The notes: generated by a model from the letters alone, not told the origin. Counted from the stretch's first letter, positions 34,729 through 43,589 are shown. The stretch: DNA of 64,000 nt from Maritimibacter alkaliphilus (GCF_019801605.1 NZ_JAHVIT010000001.1:1612001-1676000), one strand, 5' to 3'. Program-made: numbers and translations.

Positions 34729-35781
34729 ATGTTTGAATCCCTCGGTTTCGAGACCCTGACCCCGCAGCAGGCCGCAGTCTGGTTCGGCCTCGGCCTCGGC
34801 CTGCTCTTCGGCGTGCTGGCCCAGTTGTCCGCCTTCTGCTTCCGCCGCGCCCTCGTGGGCGAGGATCGCCGTCAGGCCGCAGGCGTCTGGTTCGCGGCCC
34901 TCGCCATGGCCGTCGCGGGCACGCAGGCTGCACAGGCGGCGGGCTGGATCAGCTTCGCCGATCACCGCTACCTCGCGGGGGACCTGCCGGTGGCCGCCGT
35001 CCTGTTGGGCGGGCTGATGTTCGGTGCAGGCATGGTGCTGACGCGGGGCTGCGTGTCCCGTCTGATGGTGCTCACCGGCTCCGGCAACCTGCGCGCGCTG
35101 CTCGTCCTCGCCGTCTTCGCCGTGGTGGCCCATGCCGCGCTCAAGGGCGTTCTCGCCCCGCTGCGGGTGGCCATCGGCGGCCTCACCGTCTCCCTCGGCG
35201 AGGCGGCGGCGCTGTCGAACTGGGTCGGCGGCCCTTGGGTCTGGACCGCTGTCATCGTGGCCTTTGCCGCGCTGATCGTCGCCCGCTCGGGCGCCCGGCC
35301 CGGCATGCTTGCGCTTGGCGCGTTGATCGGCCTGCTGGTCCCGCTCGGCTGGGTCGGCACCGGCTTCGTGCTTTTCGACGAGTTCGACCCGATCGTCATG
35401 GAAAGCCTCTCCTTCATCTCGCCCTCCTCCGAGGCGCTCTTCTGGACCATCGCATCCAGCGCGGTGCCCGCGGGCTTCGGTGTCGGGCTGATCGGGGGGG
35501 TGCTCTCGGGCGCGCTGATCGCCGCCCTCGCCTCGGGCCGGTTCCAGTGGCAGAGCTTCGAGAGCCCGCGCCAGACCGGCCGCTACCTCGCCGGTGCCGC
35601 GCTGATGGGCGCAGGCGGCGTGCTGGCCGGCGGCTGCACCATCGGGGCGGGCCTCTCGGGCGTGCCGACGCTGGGCCTCTCGGCGATCCTCGCCCTCGGT
35701 GCCATCGCCGCGGGCGGGCTGACCATGAACGCACTCCTGTCGCGCAGCCCGTCGGGCGCACGGCTGGCGCCCGCGGAATAA
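34729..35781 (+). CDS. YeeE/YedE family membrane transporter
   Basis: This 350-residue polytopic membrane protein of the YeeE/YedE (TsuA-like) family has about nine to ten predicted helices. Two inverted halves each contain the family motif with a conserved Cys: GAGMVLTRGCVSRLMVLTGSGNLRALL (about residues 98-124) and GAGGVLAGGCTIGAGLSGVPTLG (295-317). In thiosulfate-uptake TsuA these cysteines guide the sulfur substrate. No sulfur-relay gene (TusA, rhodanese) is adjacent, so the transported sulfur compound is unknown. A strong terminator follows. Confidence 0.88.
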   Translation: MFESLGFETLTPQQAAVWFGLGLGLLFGVLAQLSAFCFRRALVGEDRRQAAGVWFAALAMAVAGTQAAQAAGWISFADHRYLAGDLPVAAVLLGGLMFGAGMVLTRGCVSRLMVLTGSGNLRALLVLAVFAVVAHAALKGVLAPLRVAIGGLTVSLGEAAALSNWVGGPWVWTAVIVAFAALIVARSGARPGMLALGALIGLLVPLGWVGTGFVLFDEFDPIVMESLSFISPSSEALFWTIASSAVPAGFGVGLIGGVLSGALIAALASGRFQWQSFESPRQTGRYLAGAALMGAGGVLAGGCTIGAGLSGVPTLGLSAILALGAIAAGGLTMNALLSRSPSGARLAPAE

Positions 35782-35818
35782 CCACTACCCAAGACGAACC
35801 ACTCACGACGCACGACGC

Positions 35819-35850
35819 ACGGCGCCCCTCCGGGGGCGCCGTTTTCTTTT
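35819..35850 (+). terminator. intrinsic terminator after the YedE-type gene
   Basis: The arms ACGGCGCCCC and GGGGCGCCGT with loop TCCG are followed by TTCTTTT. It is the most canonical terminator in the window. Confidence 0.85.
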
Positions 35851-35961
35851 GCTGCCGTCTCAACGCCTTGCCCCGCCTCGCGCAAGAAAGGTCAGACCCC
35901 GCGTAGGACAAGCCGCCCGCCTTCGTATGCCCTTGTGAAAACGGCAACGACGGAGCAACAG

Positions 35962-36387
35962 ATGAAACACTCCCTCCTCCTCACCGGGCCCCTGCTGGTC
36001 CTTCTGGCGGCCCCCGCGCTCGCCCAATCCGGCGCCCGGCAGGCCGCGGCCTTCGGCAAGGCCGATGCCAATGGCGACGGGGTGATCTCGCGCGCCGAGC
36101 TGATGGCCCGAAAGGGCGCCATGTTCGACCGCGCCGACCGCAACGGCGACGGGCTGATCGATCAGGCCGAGGCCAACCGCCTGCGCCAGATGGCAAAGCG
36201 GGCCGCCGTGGCCGCCGAGGCGAACGCCGGGCTCTCCATCGCCGCCATGGACGTGAACGGCGACGGGCTCCTCAGCCGCAGCGAGTTCACCTCCTACCTG
36301 CCGATGTTCGACGTCGCCGACGCCAATGGCGACAGCGTCCTCGACCAGGGCGAAATGACCCGCATGCGCAGCGCGATCCAGAACTGA
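35962..36387 (+). CDS. EF-hand protein, exported
   Basis: This is a 141-residue calcium-binding protein with a signal peptide (LLLTGPLLVLLAAPALAQS, cleaved at about 22). Four EF-hand loops are visible: DANGDGVISRAE, DRNGDGLIDQAE, DVNGDGLLSRSE and DANGDSVLDQGE. Each has the Asp-x-Asp/Asn-x-Asp/Ser-Gly pattern and a Glu at position 12, so all four could bind Ca2+, the last with Ser in place of Gly. A signal peptide places it in the periplasm or outside. The start at 35962 follows CGGAG; a TTG or GTG 9 codons earlier is less likely. Partner and role are unknown. Confidence 0.9.
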   Translation: MKHSLLLTGPLLVLLAAPALAQSGARQAAAFGKADANGDGVISRAELMARKGAMFDRADRNGDGLIDQAEANRLRQMAKRAAVAAEANAGLSIAAMDVNGDGLLSRSEFTSYLPMFDVADANGDSVLDQGEMTRMRSAIQN

Positions 36388-36470
36388 TCGCTCCGCACAC
36401 CACGGCGGCCCCGCAACGCTGCCGTCCGTCCCCACCAAAAGCCCCCCCAGTCCCCAGAAGGAGACCGACC

Positions 36471-36770
36471 ATGACCCGCAACTTTGCCCCCGCCCTGCTG
36501 ACCGCCCTGACCCTGACCGCCCTCGCGGCGCCCGCGCAGGCCCAGAGCTTCAGCCTGCAGACCGGCCGCGGCACCACCGTGGACAGCACTCGCGACTGCA
36601 TCCGCGGCTCGGGCAGCGCGACCTGCCAGAAGGACACCACGGTGACCTCGCCCGACGGCACCACGCGCAACGCCTCGCGCAACCGCGTGACCACCGAGGA
36701 CGGCACCACGACCACGCGCAACGGCTTTGCCGGGCAGACCGTCAACAAGACCCGCAACGTGACCCGCTGA
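36471..36770 (+). CDS. small exported Thr/Arg-rich protein
   Basis: This 99-residue predicted periplasmic or secreted protein has a signal peptide MTRNFAPALLTALTLTALAAPAQAQS. The mature part of about 74 residues is polar and rich in Thr, Arg, Asn and Asp, with recurring short motifs (TTVTSPDGTTRNASRNR, TTEDGTTTTRNG, NKTRNVTR). Two Cys (CIRGSGSATC) may form a loop. AAGGAG precedes the start. The repeated DGTT/TRN pattern suggests beta-strand or disordered repeats. I do not recognise a function. It lies between an EF-hand gene and an ECF sigma gene. Confidence 0.75.
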   Translation: MTRNFAPALLTALTLTALAAPAQAQSFSLQTGRGTTVDSTRDCIRGSGSATCQKDTTVTSPDGTTRNASRNRVTTEDGTTTTRNGFAGQTVNKTRNVTR

Positions 36771-36902
36771 GGCTGCGTGGCGAAGAGGCATCCGGTGCGG
36801 GCGATGGGGCGCGCACCGGTGGCCGGGGCCGCGTCCGCGGGACAGACAACCTGCGGGCGCGGTACCCTCGAACGGGACGGCGGAACAAGGAAAGAGGCCA
36901 AG

Positions 36903-37490
36903 GTGGATCACCCCCTGCGCGCGACGGACGAGGCCGGGCTGCTTGCCCGGGTCGCGGACGGGGATGAAGCGGCGCTCAACGCCCTCATCCTGCGGCACGG
37001 CCGGGGCATCCGGCTGCTGGCCGCGCGCTACCTCGACGACATGCAGCTGGCGGAGGACATCGCGCAGGAGACTTTCCTGCGGGTCTGGCGCCATGCCGGT
37101 CGCTACGATCCGAACCGGGGCGCTGTCAGCACCTGGATCTACCGGATTGCGACCAACCTGTGCACCGACCGGCACCGCCGGCGGCGCTTTGCCCGGGCCC
37201 TCGGCCTGGAACCGGGTCCGGAGGAGAGCCCGGACGACCTGACCGCGGGGCCCTGGGCCGATGCGGAGCAAACCCTCGCGGGGCGGCAGCAGCTGGCCCG
37301 CGTGCGGGAGGCCATGACCGACCTGCCCGAGAGACAGCGCATGGCGCTGCTGCTTTCGGCGGTGGCGGGCATGGACAACCCGGCAATCGCCGCCGCGATG
37401 GGGACCAGTCGCGGCTCGGTGGAACAACTGCTCGTCCGGGCGCGCAGAACCCTGCGGGACCGGACCCACTCGGGGGAGATACGAGAATGA
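36903..37490 (+). CDS. ECF-type RNA polymerase sigma factor
   Basis: This 195-residue sigma-70 family protein of the extracytoplasmic-function group has region 2 (ALILRHGRGIRLLAARYLDDMQLAEDIAQETFLRVWRHAGRYDPNRGAVSTWIYRIATNLCTD) and region 4 (LPERQRMALLLSAVAGMDNPAIAAAMGTSRGSVEQLLVRARRTLR). The start is a GTG at 36903 with GAGG upstream; the longer frame has no ribosome site. Its stop overlaps the next gene (ATGA), which encodes a membrane-anchored partner. The three genes 36903-38457 form one coupled unit. The signal is unknown, but the Spy-like third protein suggests envelope or metal stress. Confidence 0.93.
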   Translation: MDHPLRATDEAGLLARVADGDEAALNALILRHGRGIRLLAARYLDDMQLAEDIAQETFLRVWRHAGRYDPNRGAVSTWIYRIATNLCTDRHRRRRFARALGLEPGPEESPDDLTAGPWADAEQTLAGRQQLARVREAMTDLPERQRMALLLSAVAGMDNPAIAAAMGTSRGSVEQLLVRARRTLRDRTHSGEIRE

Positions 37491-38023
37491 CTGACACCAC
37501 TCACGACCCGATCACACACCTCTCGCCCGGGGACCGCGCGCGCCTTGCCGCGGCATTCGGGCCCGATCCCGCCCTCTGGCCCGCCCCCTGGGCGCAGCTT
37601 GCGGCGGGAACCGATGACCCGGTGCTCCTGGCGGCAATTTCAGCCGAGCTGCCCCTTCCCTCACTCACGGAAGAGTACCGGCTGGCGCAGGCGACGCTCG
37701 CCCGCGTCCGGCAGGACCGTCGCCGACATGGCGCGCTTGGGGCTCCGCTTCGGGACCTCCGCCTCCCCGACTGGAGGCTCCCGGTGCCCACACCCGCCAT
37801 GGCGGGGACGGTCCTTGCCCTCGCCCTCGTGGCGACGCCGATGCTGATCGCCAAGTATCCCAGCCCGGCACGGGGCCGCGACATGGCGATGGCGGGCCTC
37901 GCCCTCGGCGATCCGCTGGGCTTCGATCCGGTGCTCAGCTTCGTGCTGCGCCTCGGTGCCCCCCCACCAGCGGCCAAACTGCCGCCCAAACTCCCTGCCC
38001 CCGCCCGGAGGGCCCTGCCATGA
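37487..38023 (+). CDS. putative anti-sigma partner, membrane protein
   Basis: This 178-residue protein starts within the sigma-factor stop codon. The N-terminal cytoplasmic part (about 1-100) is rich in Asp, Leu and Arg. One transmembrane helix lies at TPAMAGTVLALALVATPMLIA, and a short extracytoplasmic tail rich in Pro ends APARRALP. Size, single helix and coupling to an ECF sigma gene fit an anti-sigma factor, though I do not see a ZAS zinc motif (no His-x3-Cys-x2-Cys). Its stop overlaps the next start (ATGA). The function is inferred from position only. Confidence 0.65.
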   Translation: MTDTTHDPITHLSPGDRARLAAAFGPDPALWPAPWAQLAAGTDDPVLLAAISAELPLPSLTEEYRLAQATLARVRQDRRRHGALGAPLRDLRLPDWRLPVPTPAMAGTVLALALVATPMLIAKYPSPARGRDMAMAGLALGDPLGFDPVLSFVLRLGAPPPAAKLPPKLPAPARRALP

Positions 38024-38457
38024 CCCCACCACCGACCACGCGCCCCACAAAACGGCATAGGGGCTGGCGCCTGACCTTCTGGGCCGTGCTGGTGCTGTCG
38101 CTCTTCCTCAACGCGGTCACCCTTGGCGTGCTCTGGCGGTTCAACACGATCCGTACCACGCTCAACGGCGACAGCGGGGGGCTCTCGATGATGTCGCAGG
38201 ACCTGCGCAGCGGTGTCATCTTCGCCATGCGCGCCCGGCGCGGCGACTTCACCGCGGGGTTCGAACGCATCGGTGCGGCCCGGCGCGCCATGTTCGAGGC
38301 CGCCAGCGCCCGCCCCTATGACCGCGAGGCCGTCGTCGCCGCCATGGAGGAGGTCCGGCAGGCCACCACGCAGATGCAGGAGATGGGGCAGCATCTGCTG
38401 CTCGAGACCTTCGACGCCGCCGCCGGCGCCACCACGGCCCCCGACAGCGGCAGCTGA
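38020..38457 (+). CDS. Spy/CpxP-like periplasmic heavy-metal sensor protein
   Basis: This 145-residue protein has a basic N-terminus and a signal anchor (RLTFWAVLVLSLFLNAVTLGVLWRF). A helical periplasmic domain follows with LRSGVIFAMRARRGDFTAGFERIGAARRAMFEAASARPYDREAVVAAMEEVRQATTQMQEMGQHLLLE. This helical-hairpin arrangement, the LR/AR positions and the length match the 'heavy-metal resistance' group related to Spy, CpxP and CnrX. Metal ligands are not obvious (Met-rich, one His), so metal sensing is not proven. It is the third gene of the ECF unit and could be its sensor. Confidence 0.75.
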   Translation: MTPPPTTRPTKRHRGWRLTFWAVLVLSLFLNAVTLGVLWRFNTIRTTLNGDSGGLSMMSQDLRSGVIFAMRARRGDFTAGFERIGAARRAMFEAASARPYDREAVVAAMEEVRQATTQMQEMGQHLLLETFDAAAGATTAPDSGS

Positions 38458-38781
38458 CGCCAGCCTCAAGGGGCCCTTTCCGGGGGCCGGCCCTGGCCCC
38501 AATCAGCCCCCCTCGGCGCGACAGCCGCGCCGCGAAGCGCCGCAGGCCAGCGGCCCCGGCGTCCCCATCACCGGCCCGGGGATCGATCTTACCCCGATCC
38601 CCGGCCAGCAGATCACCGGTCACCACAGTGCGGGCCGACAGATCACGGGTCGCAAGACGTCAGGCCAAAAGCTCTCGGGCCACGGCACGATCGCCCGTCG
38701 TTCCACGGGCCACCAGATCACCGGGGCCATGTCCCACCCGCCCCGGTGTGCCCTCAGGCCGTCTCCCCGCGGCCCGGGCAG
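38458..38781. other. 324-bp convergent gap holding a 15-bp tandem array
   Basis: The gap lies between the Spy-like gene and the convergent DUF3422 gene. It contains the eight-unit 15-bp array (next entry) and GC hairpins (around 38466-38500) that may end transcription. I see no gene. Confidence 0.6.
38603..38722. repeat. 15-bp tandem array, 8 units
   Basis: Eight 15-bp units run without indels from 38603 to 38722. The consensus is about GGYCRCMAGATCACS; units 1, 3 and 8 (for example GGCCACCAGATCACC) are closest to it and units 2, 4, 5, 6 and 7 are more diverged. In one forward frame the units read as repeats of Gly-x-x-x-Thr/Ser (such as GQQIT, GRQIT, GHQIT), but no start or ribosome site supports translation. 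Confidence 0.75.
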
Positions 38782-40071
38782 TCAGCCGCCATGCGCATCA
38801 CCCCCGCCATGGCGGCTGCGAATCCCCCGCACCACCAGCCAGACCGCCAGCACCACCGGCGGTACGGCCAGCGCCGTCAGCATCCCCTTGGAGAGGCCGA
38901 TGACCTCGGCCAGCGGATAGGCGAGGTAGCCCACCAGCGACACCGCGTAGTAGCTGATCGCCACGACCGAGAGCCCCTCGACCGTGCGCTGCATCTGCAG
39001 CTGCAGGTCCGCACGCCGGTCCATTGAGGCCAGCAGCGCCTGGTTCTGGCCCTGCCGCTCCACGTCGACCCGGGTGCGCAGCAACTCGCCCGCCCGCATC
39101 GCCCGGTCCGCCATGCCCGCCAGCCGACGCTCCGAGGCCGCCACCGTGCGCATCGCCGGATCGAACCTGCGGCGCATGAACTCGCCCAGCATCTGCCGGC
39201 CCTCGTAGCGCTCCTCGCGCAGCATGGCGATCCGCTCGGTCACGATGGCCTCGTAGGCGCGGGTCGCGGCAAAGCGGAAGGCGGCGCGGGCGGCCATGTC
39301 CTCGAGCTCGGCCGAGATCTCCAGCAGCCCCCCCAGCGTGGCCTCGGCGCTCCGCTCGGTGCTGCGCATGTCGGCCATCAGCTCGGTCAGCTTGCGGTCC
39401 AGCTCGTCCAGCCGCGGGCCCATCTCGCGGGCGCAGGCCAGACCCAGCATCGACATGCTCTTGTAGGTCTCAAGCTCGCAGAGCCGCTGCAGGATGCGGC
39501 CCACGCGCTGCGGCCCGGTCTCCGGCGCCACCTGGATCAGGAACCGCATGTGCCCGGCCGGGTCGATGCGGAAATCGCCCGCCACCACGGCGGCGCCCTC
39601 CATGACCCGGGCCGAGGCAAGGCTCTCGGGCACGAAATGCGCCGCCAGCGCCGCGCCCAGAACGGCATCCTCCGCCAGCGGCTCGATCCGGATCACGGCC
39701 GAGGTCGCCCGCACCCCCGGTGCCGCCTCCAGCCAGTCCGCCGGGAAGACCTCGAACTCCGCCGGATCGAAGGCCCGCGCGGTCAGGCCCGGGGCGAAGG
39801 CGGTGAAGGTGACGAACTCGGTATGGCTCTCCCACTTGAGCACATGGCGACCCACCTGCCCCGACCAATGGGTCGCATCGGGAGCGGGATGATCCGCGCC
39901 ATGACGGTCCAGCAGCGCCAGCAGATGGGCACGCTCCGCCGCGCGGTCGCGGGGCTGGCCCGGATGCGGCGCGATGGCCAGGTAGACGGCCGAAGACGGC
40001 ACGTCGAGGGCCGGAAACGGCCGGGCGTGCAATTCGTTGGCCAGCGGATAGCGCAGCGGGTGATCCTGCAT
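38782..40071 (-). CDS. DUF3422 family membrane protein
   Basis: This 429-residue protein of the DUF3422 family begins MQDHPLRYPLANELHARPFPALDVPS, the family's most conserved segment. The central part (about 190-330) is helical, probably coiled-coil, with LCELETYKSMSMLGLACAREMGPRLDELDRKLTELM. Two C-terminal helices (VAISYYAVSLVGYLAYPLAEVIG and LTALAVPPVVLAVWLVVRG) anchor it in the membrane. No biochemical function is known for the family. The start at 40071 is preceded by AAAGAGGA; a 17-codon upstream extension has no support. Confidence 0.88.
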   Translation of the reverse strand: MQDHPLRYPLANELHARPFPALDVPSSAVYLAIAPHPGQPRDRAAERAHLLALLDRHGADHPAPDATHWSGQVGRHVLKWESHTEFVTFTAFAPGLTARAFDPAEFEVFPADWLEAAPGVRATSAVIRIEPLAEDAVLGAALAAHFVPESLASARVMEGAAVVAGDFRIDPAGHMRFLIQVAPETGPQRVGRILQRLCELETYKSMSMLGLACAREMGPRLDELDRKLTELMADMRSTERSAEATLGGLLEISAELEDMAARAAFRFAATRAYEAIVTERIAMLREERYEGRQMLGEFMRRRFDPAMRTVAASERRLAGMADRAMRAGELLRTRVDVERQGQNQALLASMDRRADLQLQMQRTVEGLSVVAISYYAVSLVGYLAYPLAEVIGLSKGMLTALAVPPVVLAVWLVVRGIRSRHGGGDAHGG

Positions 40072-40180
40072 CGGGAACTCCTCTTTAAGGTCAGGCCAGC
40101 TAGCCCGGGGACACCCTAGCACAGAAGGCGGTGAAATGTCGCAATTTCAACCCCTTAATGGAATACCATCGCATACGGGG

Positions 40181-40245
40181 CTTCATCTTTCCCGAAATAC
40201 CTCCGGGGGGCGCGCGCGCCGCGCGCGGGGGGCAGCGCACCCCGG
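40181..40245 (+). repeat. family B element
   Basis: The head is CTTCATCTTTCCCGAAATAC, then CTCCGGGGGG. The usual AT-containing middle hairpin is replaced by a CG-rich palindrome GCGCGCGCCGCGCGC, and the close is GGGGGGCAGCGCACCCC. It begins the composite element that continues with family A. Confidence 0.8.
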
Positions 40246-40299
40246 CCCCGCTCTCCTCCACGCACCGCCAGGCCAGGCGACCGAACCGTGCCCCCCTGC

Positions 40300-40418
40300 C
40301 CGGATTTTTCAAAAAAATCCGGACCGGAAAATGCGCATTTTCCGGACACCGCCCGAGAGGCCCCGGGACCTCTCCCCGCCCGCCGAAAATTCTTCGAAGA
40401 ATTTTCGGAAATTCTTGG
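40300..40418. repeat. family A site 5, palindrome chain
   Basis: In order: arms CCGGATTTTT (40300-40309) and AAAAATCCGG (40313-40322); the perfect 22-bp palindrome 40324-40345 with core GGAAAATGCGCATTTTCC; a 37-bp spacer; the perfect 26-bp palindrome 40383-40408 with core AAAATTCTTCGAAGAATTTT; then a half copy AAATTCTTGG (40409-40418). The order matches 53722-53859. Confidence 0.85.
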
Positions 40419-40445
40419 ACCCACCCGCCGCACGCGAAACGCAAA

Positions 40446-40471
40446 GGGCCCCGCCGTCGCCGGCGGGGCCC
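40446..40471 (-). terminator. terminator of the pnt operon
   Basis: GGGCCCCGCCG (40446-40456) and CGGCGGGGCCC (40461-40471) form an 11-bp stem with loop TCGC. On the minus strand it is followed by TTTGCGTTTCG. It lies about 22 bp past the pntB stop. Confidence 0.75.
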
Positions 40472-40492
40472 CTCGATGCGGTCTCGTTCGGA

Positions 40493-41914
40493 TCAGCTGA
40501 TCTTGTTCAGCAGATCACCCACGGACTGTTTCGCGTCACCGTAGTACATCCGCGTGTTATCCTTGTAGAACAGCGGGTTCTCGATGCCGGAGTAGCCCGT
40601 GCCCTGGCCCCGCTTGGAGACGAAGACCTGCTTCGCCTTCCAGACCTCCAGCACCGGCATGCCGGCGATGGGGGAGTTCGGGTCGTCCTGCGCGGCCGGG
40701 TTCACGATGTCGTTCGAGCCGATGACGATGACGACGTCCGTGTCCGGGAAGTCCTCGTTGATCTCGTCCATCTCCAGCACGATGTCGTAGGGCACCTTGG
40801 CCTCGGCCAGCAGCACGTTCATGTGCCCCGGCAGACGGCCGGCAACGGGGTGGATCGCGAAACGCACCTCCTTGCCCTTGGCCCGCAGACGGCGGGTCAG
40901 CTCGGCCACGTTCTGCTGGGCCTGTGCCACCGCCATGCCGTAACCCGGAACGATGATCACGCTGTCGGCCTCTTCGAGCGCCGAGGCCACGCCGTCGACG
41001 TCGATGGAGACCTGTTCTCCTTCCACTTCCATCGCCGGGCCCGCCGTGCCGCCGAAGCCGCCGAGGATCACCGAGATGAAGGACCGGTTCATCGCCTTGC
41101 ACATGATGTACGACAGGATCGCACCGGAGGAGCCCACCAGCGCACCCACCACGATCAGCAGGTCATTGGAGAGCGAGAAGCCGATCGCCGCCGCCGCCCA
41201 GCCGGAGTAGCTGTTCAGCATCGAGACCACCACCGGCATGTCCGCGCCGCCGATGCCCATGATCAGGTGGTACCCGATGAAGAGCGCGCAGAGCGTCATG
41301 ATGATGAGCGGGAAGAACCCGCCGGTCGTGCAGTACCAGAACAGGCAGATCACCGAGAGCCCCGCCGCGCTTGCGTTCAGCAGGTGCCCGCCGGGCAGTT
41401 TCTGGGCCTTGGAGGTCACCTTGCCGGCCAGCTTGCCATAGGCGATCACCGAGCCGGTGAAGGTCACCGCGCCGATGAAGATGCCGAGGAACAGCTCGAC
41501 CTGCAGGATGCCCAGTTCGACCGGGCTCTTGTGGGCCACCAGCTCCGCGAAGGTGCCGACCGCCTCCTTGCCGTTGGCAATCGCGCGCATGGTGAAATGC
41601 GCGTTGAAGCCCACGAAGACCGCGGCGAGACCGACCAGCGAGTGCATGGCGGCGACCAGCTGCGGCATCTCGGTCATCTCGACCTTCTTGGCCACGTACC
41701 AGCCGATGATGCCCCCGCCCGCGATCAGGATGACCGAGAGAAGCCACAGGCCCGAGCCGGGCCCGATGAGCGTGGCGAAGACCGCCAGTGCCATGCCGGC
41801 GATGCCGTACCAGACGGCCCGCTTGGCGCTTTCCTGACCCGACAGACCGCCGAGCGAAAGGATGAAGAGAACAGCCGCGACCACATAGGCCGCCGTCGTG
41901 AATCCGAAATCCAT
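40493..41914 (-). CDS. pntB: NAD(P) transhydrogenase subunit beta
   Basis: This is the membrane and NADP(H)-binding subunit of the proton-translocating transhydrogenase, which makes NADPH from NADH using the proton gradient. It has 473 residues. The first 270 or so form about nine transmembrane helices. The C-terminal domain III has the NADP fingerprint [101 protein letters not shown]. It lies 13 bp downstream of pntA and ends at a clear terminator. Confidence 0.97.
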   Translation of the reverse strand: MDFGFTTAAYVVAAVLFILSLGGLSGQESAKRAVWYGIAGMALAVFATLIGPGSGLWLLSVILIAGGGIIGWYVAKKVEMTEMPQLVAAMHSLVGLAAVFVGFNAHFTMRAIANGKEAVGTFAELVAHKSPVELGILQVELFLGIFIGAVTFTGSVIAYGKLAGKVTSKAQKLPGGHLLNASAAGLSVICLFWYCTTGGFFPLIIMTLCALFIGYHLIMGIGGADMPVVVSMLNSYSGWAAAAIGFSLSNDLLIVVGALVGSSGAILSYIMCKAMNRSFISVILGGFGGTAGPAMEVEGEQVSIDVDGVASALEEADSVIIVPGYGMAVAQAQQNVAELTRRLRAKGKEVRFAIHPVAGRLPGHMNVLLAEAKVPYDIVLEMDEINEDFPDTDVVIVIGSNDIVNPAAQDDPNSPIAGMPVLEVWKAKQVFVSKRGQGTGYSGIENPLFYKDNTRMYYGDAKQSVGDLLNKIS

Positions 41915-41927
41915 GATCCCCTACCCC

Positions 41928-43502
41928 TTACGATTTCTGGAACATGGCGAGCATGCGCCGGGTGACGAGGAAACCGCCGAAGATGTTGATCCCGGCCATG
42001 AAGACAGAGAGCGCCGCCAGCAGGATCACGATGAACGACCCCGAGCCGATCTGCATCAGCGCGCCGAGGATGATGATCGAGGAGATCGCGTTGGTGACGG
42101 CCATCAGCGGCGTGTGCAGCGAGTGCGAGACGTTCCAGATCACCTGGAAGCCCACGAAGACCGACAGCACGAAGACGATGAAGTGCTGCATGAAGCTGGC
42201 AGGCGCAATCAGGCCCACCCCCAGCAGGAGCACGGCACCGACCGCCAGCAGGGTCACCTGCTGCTTGGTCTGCGCCTTGAAGGCAGCCACTTCCGCGGCG
42301 CGCTTCTCTTCCAGCGTCGGTTCCTTGACCTTTTCCTTCGGCTTCTGGGCCGCGATCGCCTTCACCTTGGGCGGCGGCGGCGGGAAGGTCACCGCGCCCT
42401 CGTGGGTCACGGTGGCACCGCGGATCACGTCATCGTCCATGTTGTGGTTGACCACACCGTCCTTCTCGGGCGTGAGGTCGGTCATCATGTGACGGATGTT
42501 GGTGGCGTAAAGCGTCGAGGACTGGGTCGCCATCCGGCTGGGGAAGTCCGTGTAACCGACGATGGTCACACCGTTTTCCGTGATCAGCTTCTCGTCGGGC
42601 TGGGTCAGCTCGCAGTTGCCGCCACGCTCGGCCGCAAGGTCGACGATGACCGAGCCGGGCTTCATCAGCTCGACCATGTCCTTCGTCCAGAGCACCGGCG
42701 CGGCCCGGTTCGGGATCAGCGCGGTGGTGATGACGATGTCGACGTCGGGGGCCAGTTCGCGGAACTTCTTCAGCTGCGCTTCGCGGAACTCAGGGCTCGA
42801 CGGGGCGGCATAGCCGCCGGTGGCCGCGCCATCGGTCTGCGCTTCCTCGAAGTCGAGGTAGACGAATTCCGCGCCCATGGATTCGATCTGCTCGGCCACT
42901 TCGGGCCGCACGTCGAAGGCCAGCGTGATCGCGCCGAGCGAGGTCGAGGTGCCGATGGCGGCAAGACCCGCCACACCGGCGCCGACGACCAGCACCTTCG
43001 CCGGGGGCACCTTGCCCGCCGCCGTCACCTGACCGGTGAAGAAGCGGCCGAAGTTGTTGCCGGCCTCGATGACAGCGCGGTAGCCCGCGATGTTCGCCAT
43101 GGAGGAGAGGGCATCCATTTTCTGGGCGCGCGAAATCCGCGGCACCATGTCCATGGCAATGACCGTGGCCCCGGTCTCCTTGCAGCTTTCCAGCAGCGCC
43201 TCGTTGCTCCCCGGGTAGAAGAAGCTGATCAGCGTCTTCTCCGGGGTCAGCAGGGCGACCTCCTCGTCACTGGGCGGACGCACCTTGGCGATCACGTCCG
43301 CTGCCGCGTACAGCGCCTGCGCGTCGGGCACGAGGGTCACCCCGGCCGCTTCATAGGCGGAGTCTAGGAAGCCGGCTTTCTCGCCAGCCCCACTCTCAAG
43401 GAGGCATTCGTGGCCCAGCTTCTGAAGCTGGAGGGCGGAGTCCGGGGTCATGGCGACCCGGTTCTCACCCGCGAACACTTCCTTTGGCGTTCCGATTTTC
43501 AC
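41928..43502 (-). CDS. pntA: NAD(P) transhydrogenase subunit alpha
   Basis: This is the NAD(H)-binding subunit of the transhydrogenase, 524 residues. The N-terminal domain I starts MKIGTPKEVFAGENRVAMTPDSALQLQKLGHECLLESGAGEKAGF and contains the nucleotide fold VLVVGAGVAGLAAIGTSTSLGA. A charged linker with EKVKEPTLEEKRAAEVAAF (about residue 400) leads to about four C-terminal helices of domain II. The start is a GTG at 43502 with GGGAGA upstream, matching the family N-terminus; the longer frame upstream is not homologous. One chain combines domain I and the helices, as in enterobacteria. Confidence 0.96.
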   Translation of the reverse strand: MKIGTPKEVFAGENRVAMTPDSALQLQKLGHECLLESGAGEKAGFLDSAYEAAGVTLVPDAQALYAAADVIAKVRPPSDEEVALLTPEKTLISFFYPGSNEALLESCKETGATVIAMDMVPRISRAQKMDALSSMANIAGYRAVIEAGNNFGRFFTGQVTAAGKVPPAKVLVVGAGVAGLAAIGTSTSLGAITLAFDVRPEVAEQIESMGAEFVYLDFEEAQTDGAATGGYAAPSSPEFREAQLKKFRELAPDVDIVITTALIPNRAAPVLWTKDMVELMKPGSVIVDLAAERGGNCELTQPDEKLITENGVTIVGYTDFPSRMATQSSTLYATNIRHMMTDLTPEKDGVVNHNMDDDVIRGATVTHEGAVTFPPPPPKVKAIAAQKPKEKVKEPTLEEKRAAEVAAFKAQTKQQVTLLAVGAVLLLGVGLIAPASFMQHFIVFVLSVFVGFQVIWNVSHSLHTPLMAVTNAISSIIILGALMQIGSGSFIVILLAALSVFMAGINIFGGFLVTRRMLAMFQKS

Positions 43503-43537
43503 GGCAGAAATCTCCCTTCTGAACACCTTCTGTCGTC

Positions 43538-43589
43538 GTCCGGACGTTTTCCGGACGCTCATTTGAACGAGTGCGCAATAAAATTGCGC
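43538..43589. promoter_or_regulatory. two inverted repeats upstream of pntA
   Basis: GTCCGG-N7-CCGGAC (43538-43556) lies in the presumed leader. GCGCAAT-AAA-ATTGCGC (43573-43589) lies 71 bp from the start codon. The second is AT-richer, with 7-bp arms, and could be an operator. No regulator can be named. Confidence 0.4.

Larger units (their letters stand above)
40072..40492. other. 421-bp gap with composite repeat
   Basis: The gap holds a family B element (40181-40245), then a chain of family A palindromes (40300-40418), then the pntB terminator (40446-40471). The first 110 bp form the AT-richer promoter side of the DUF3422 gene, with no recognisable operator. Confidence 0.7.
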
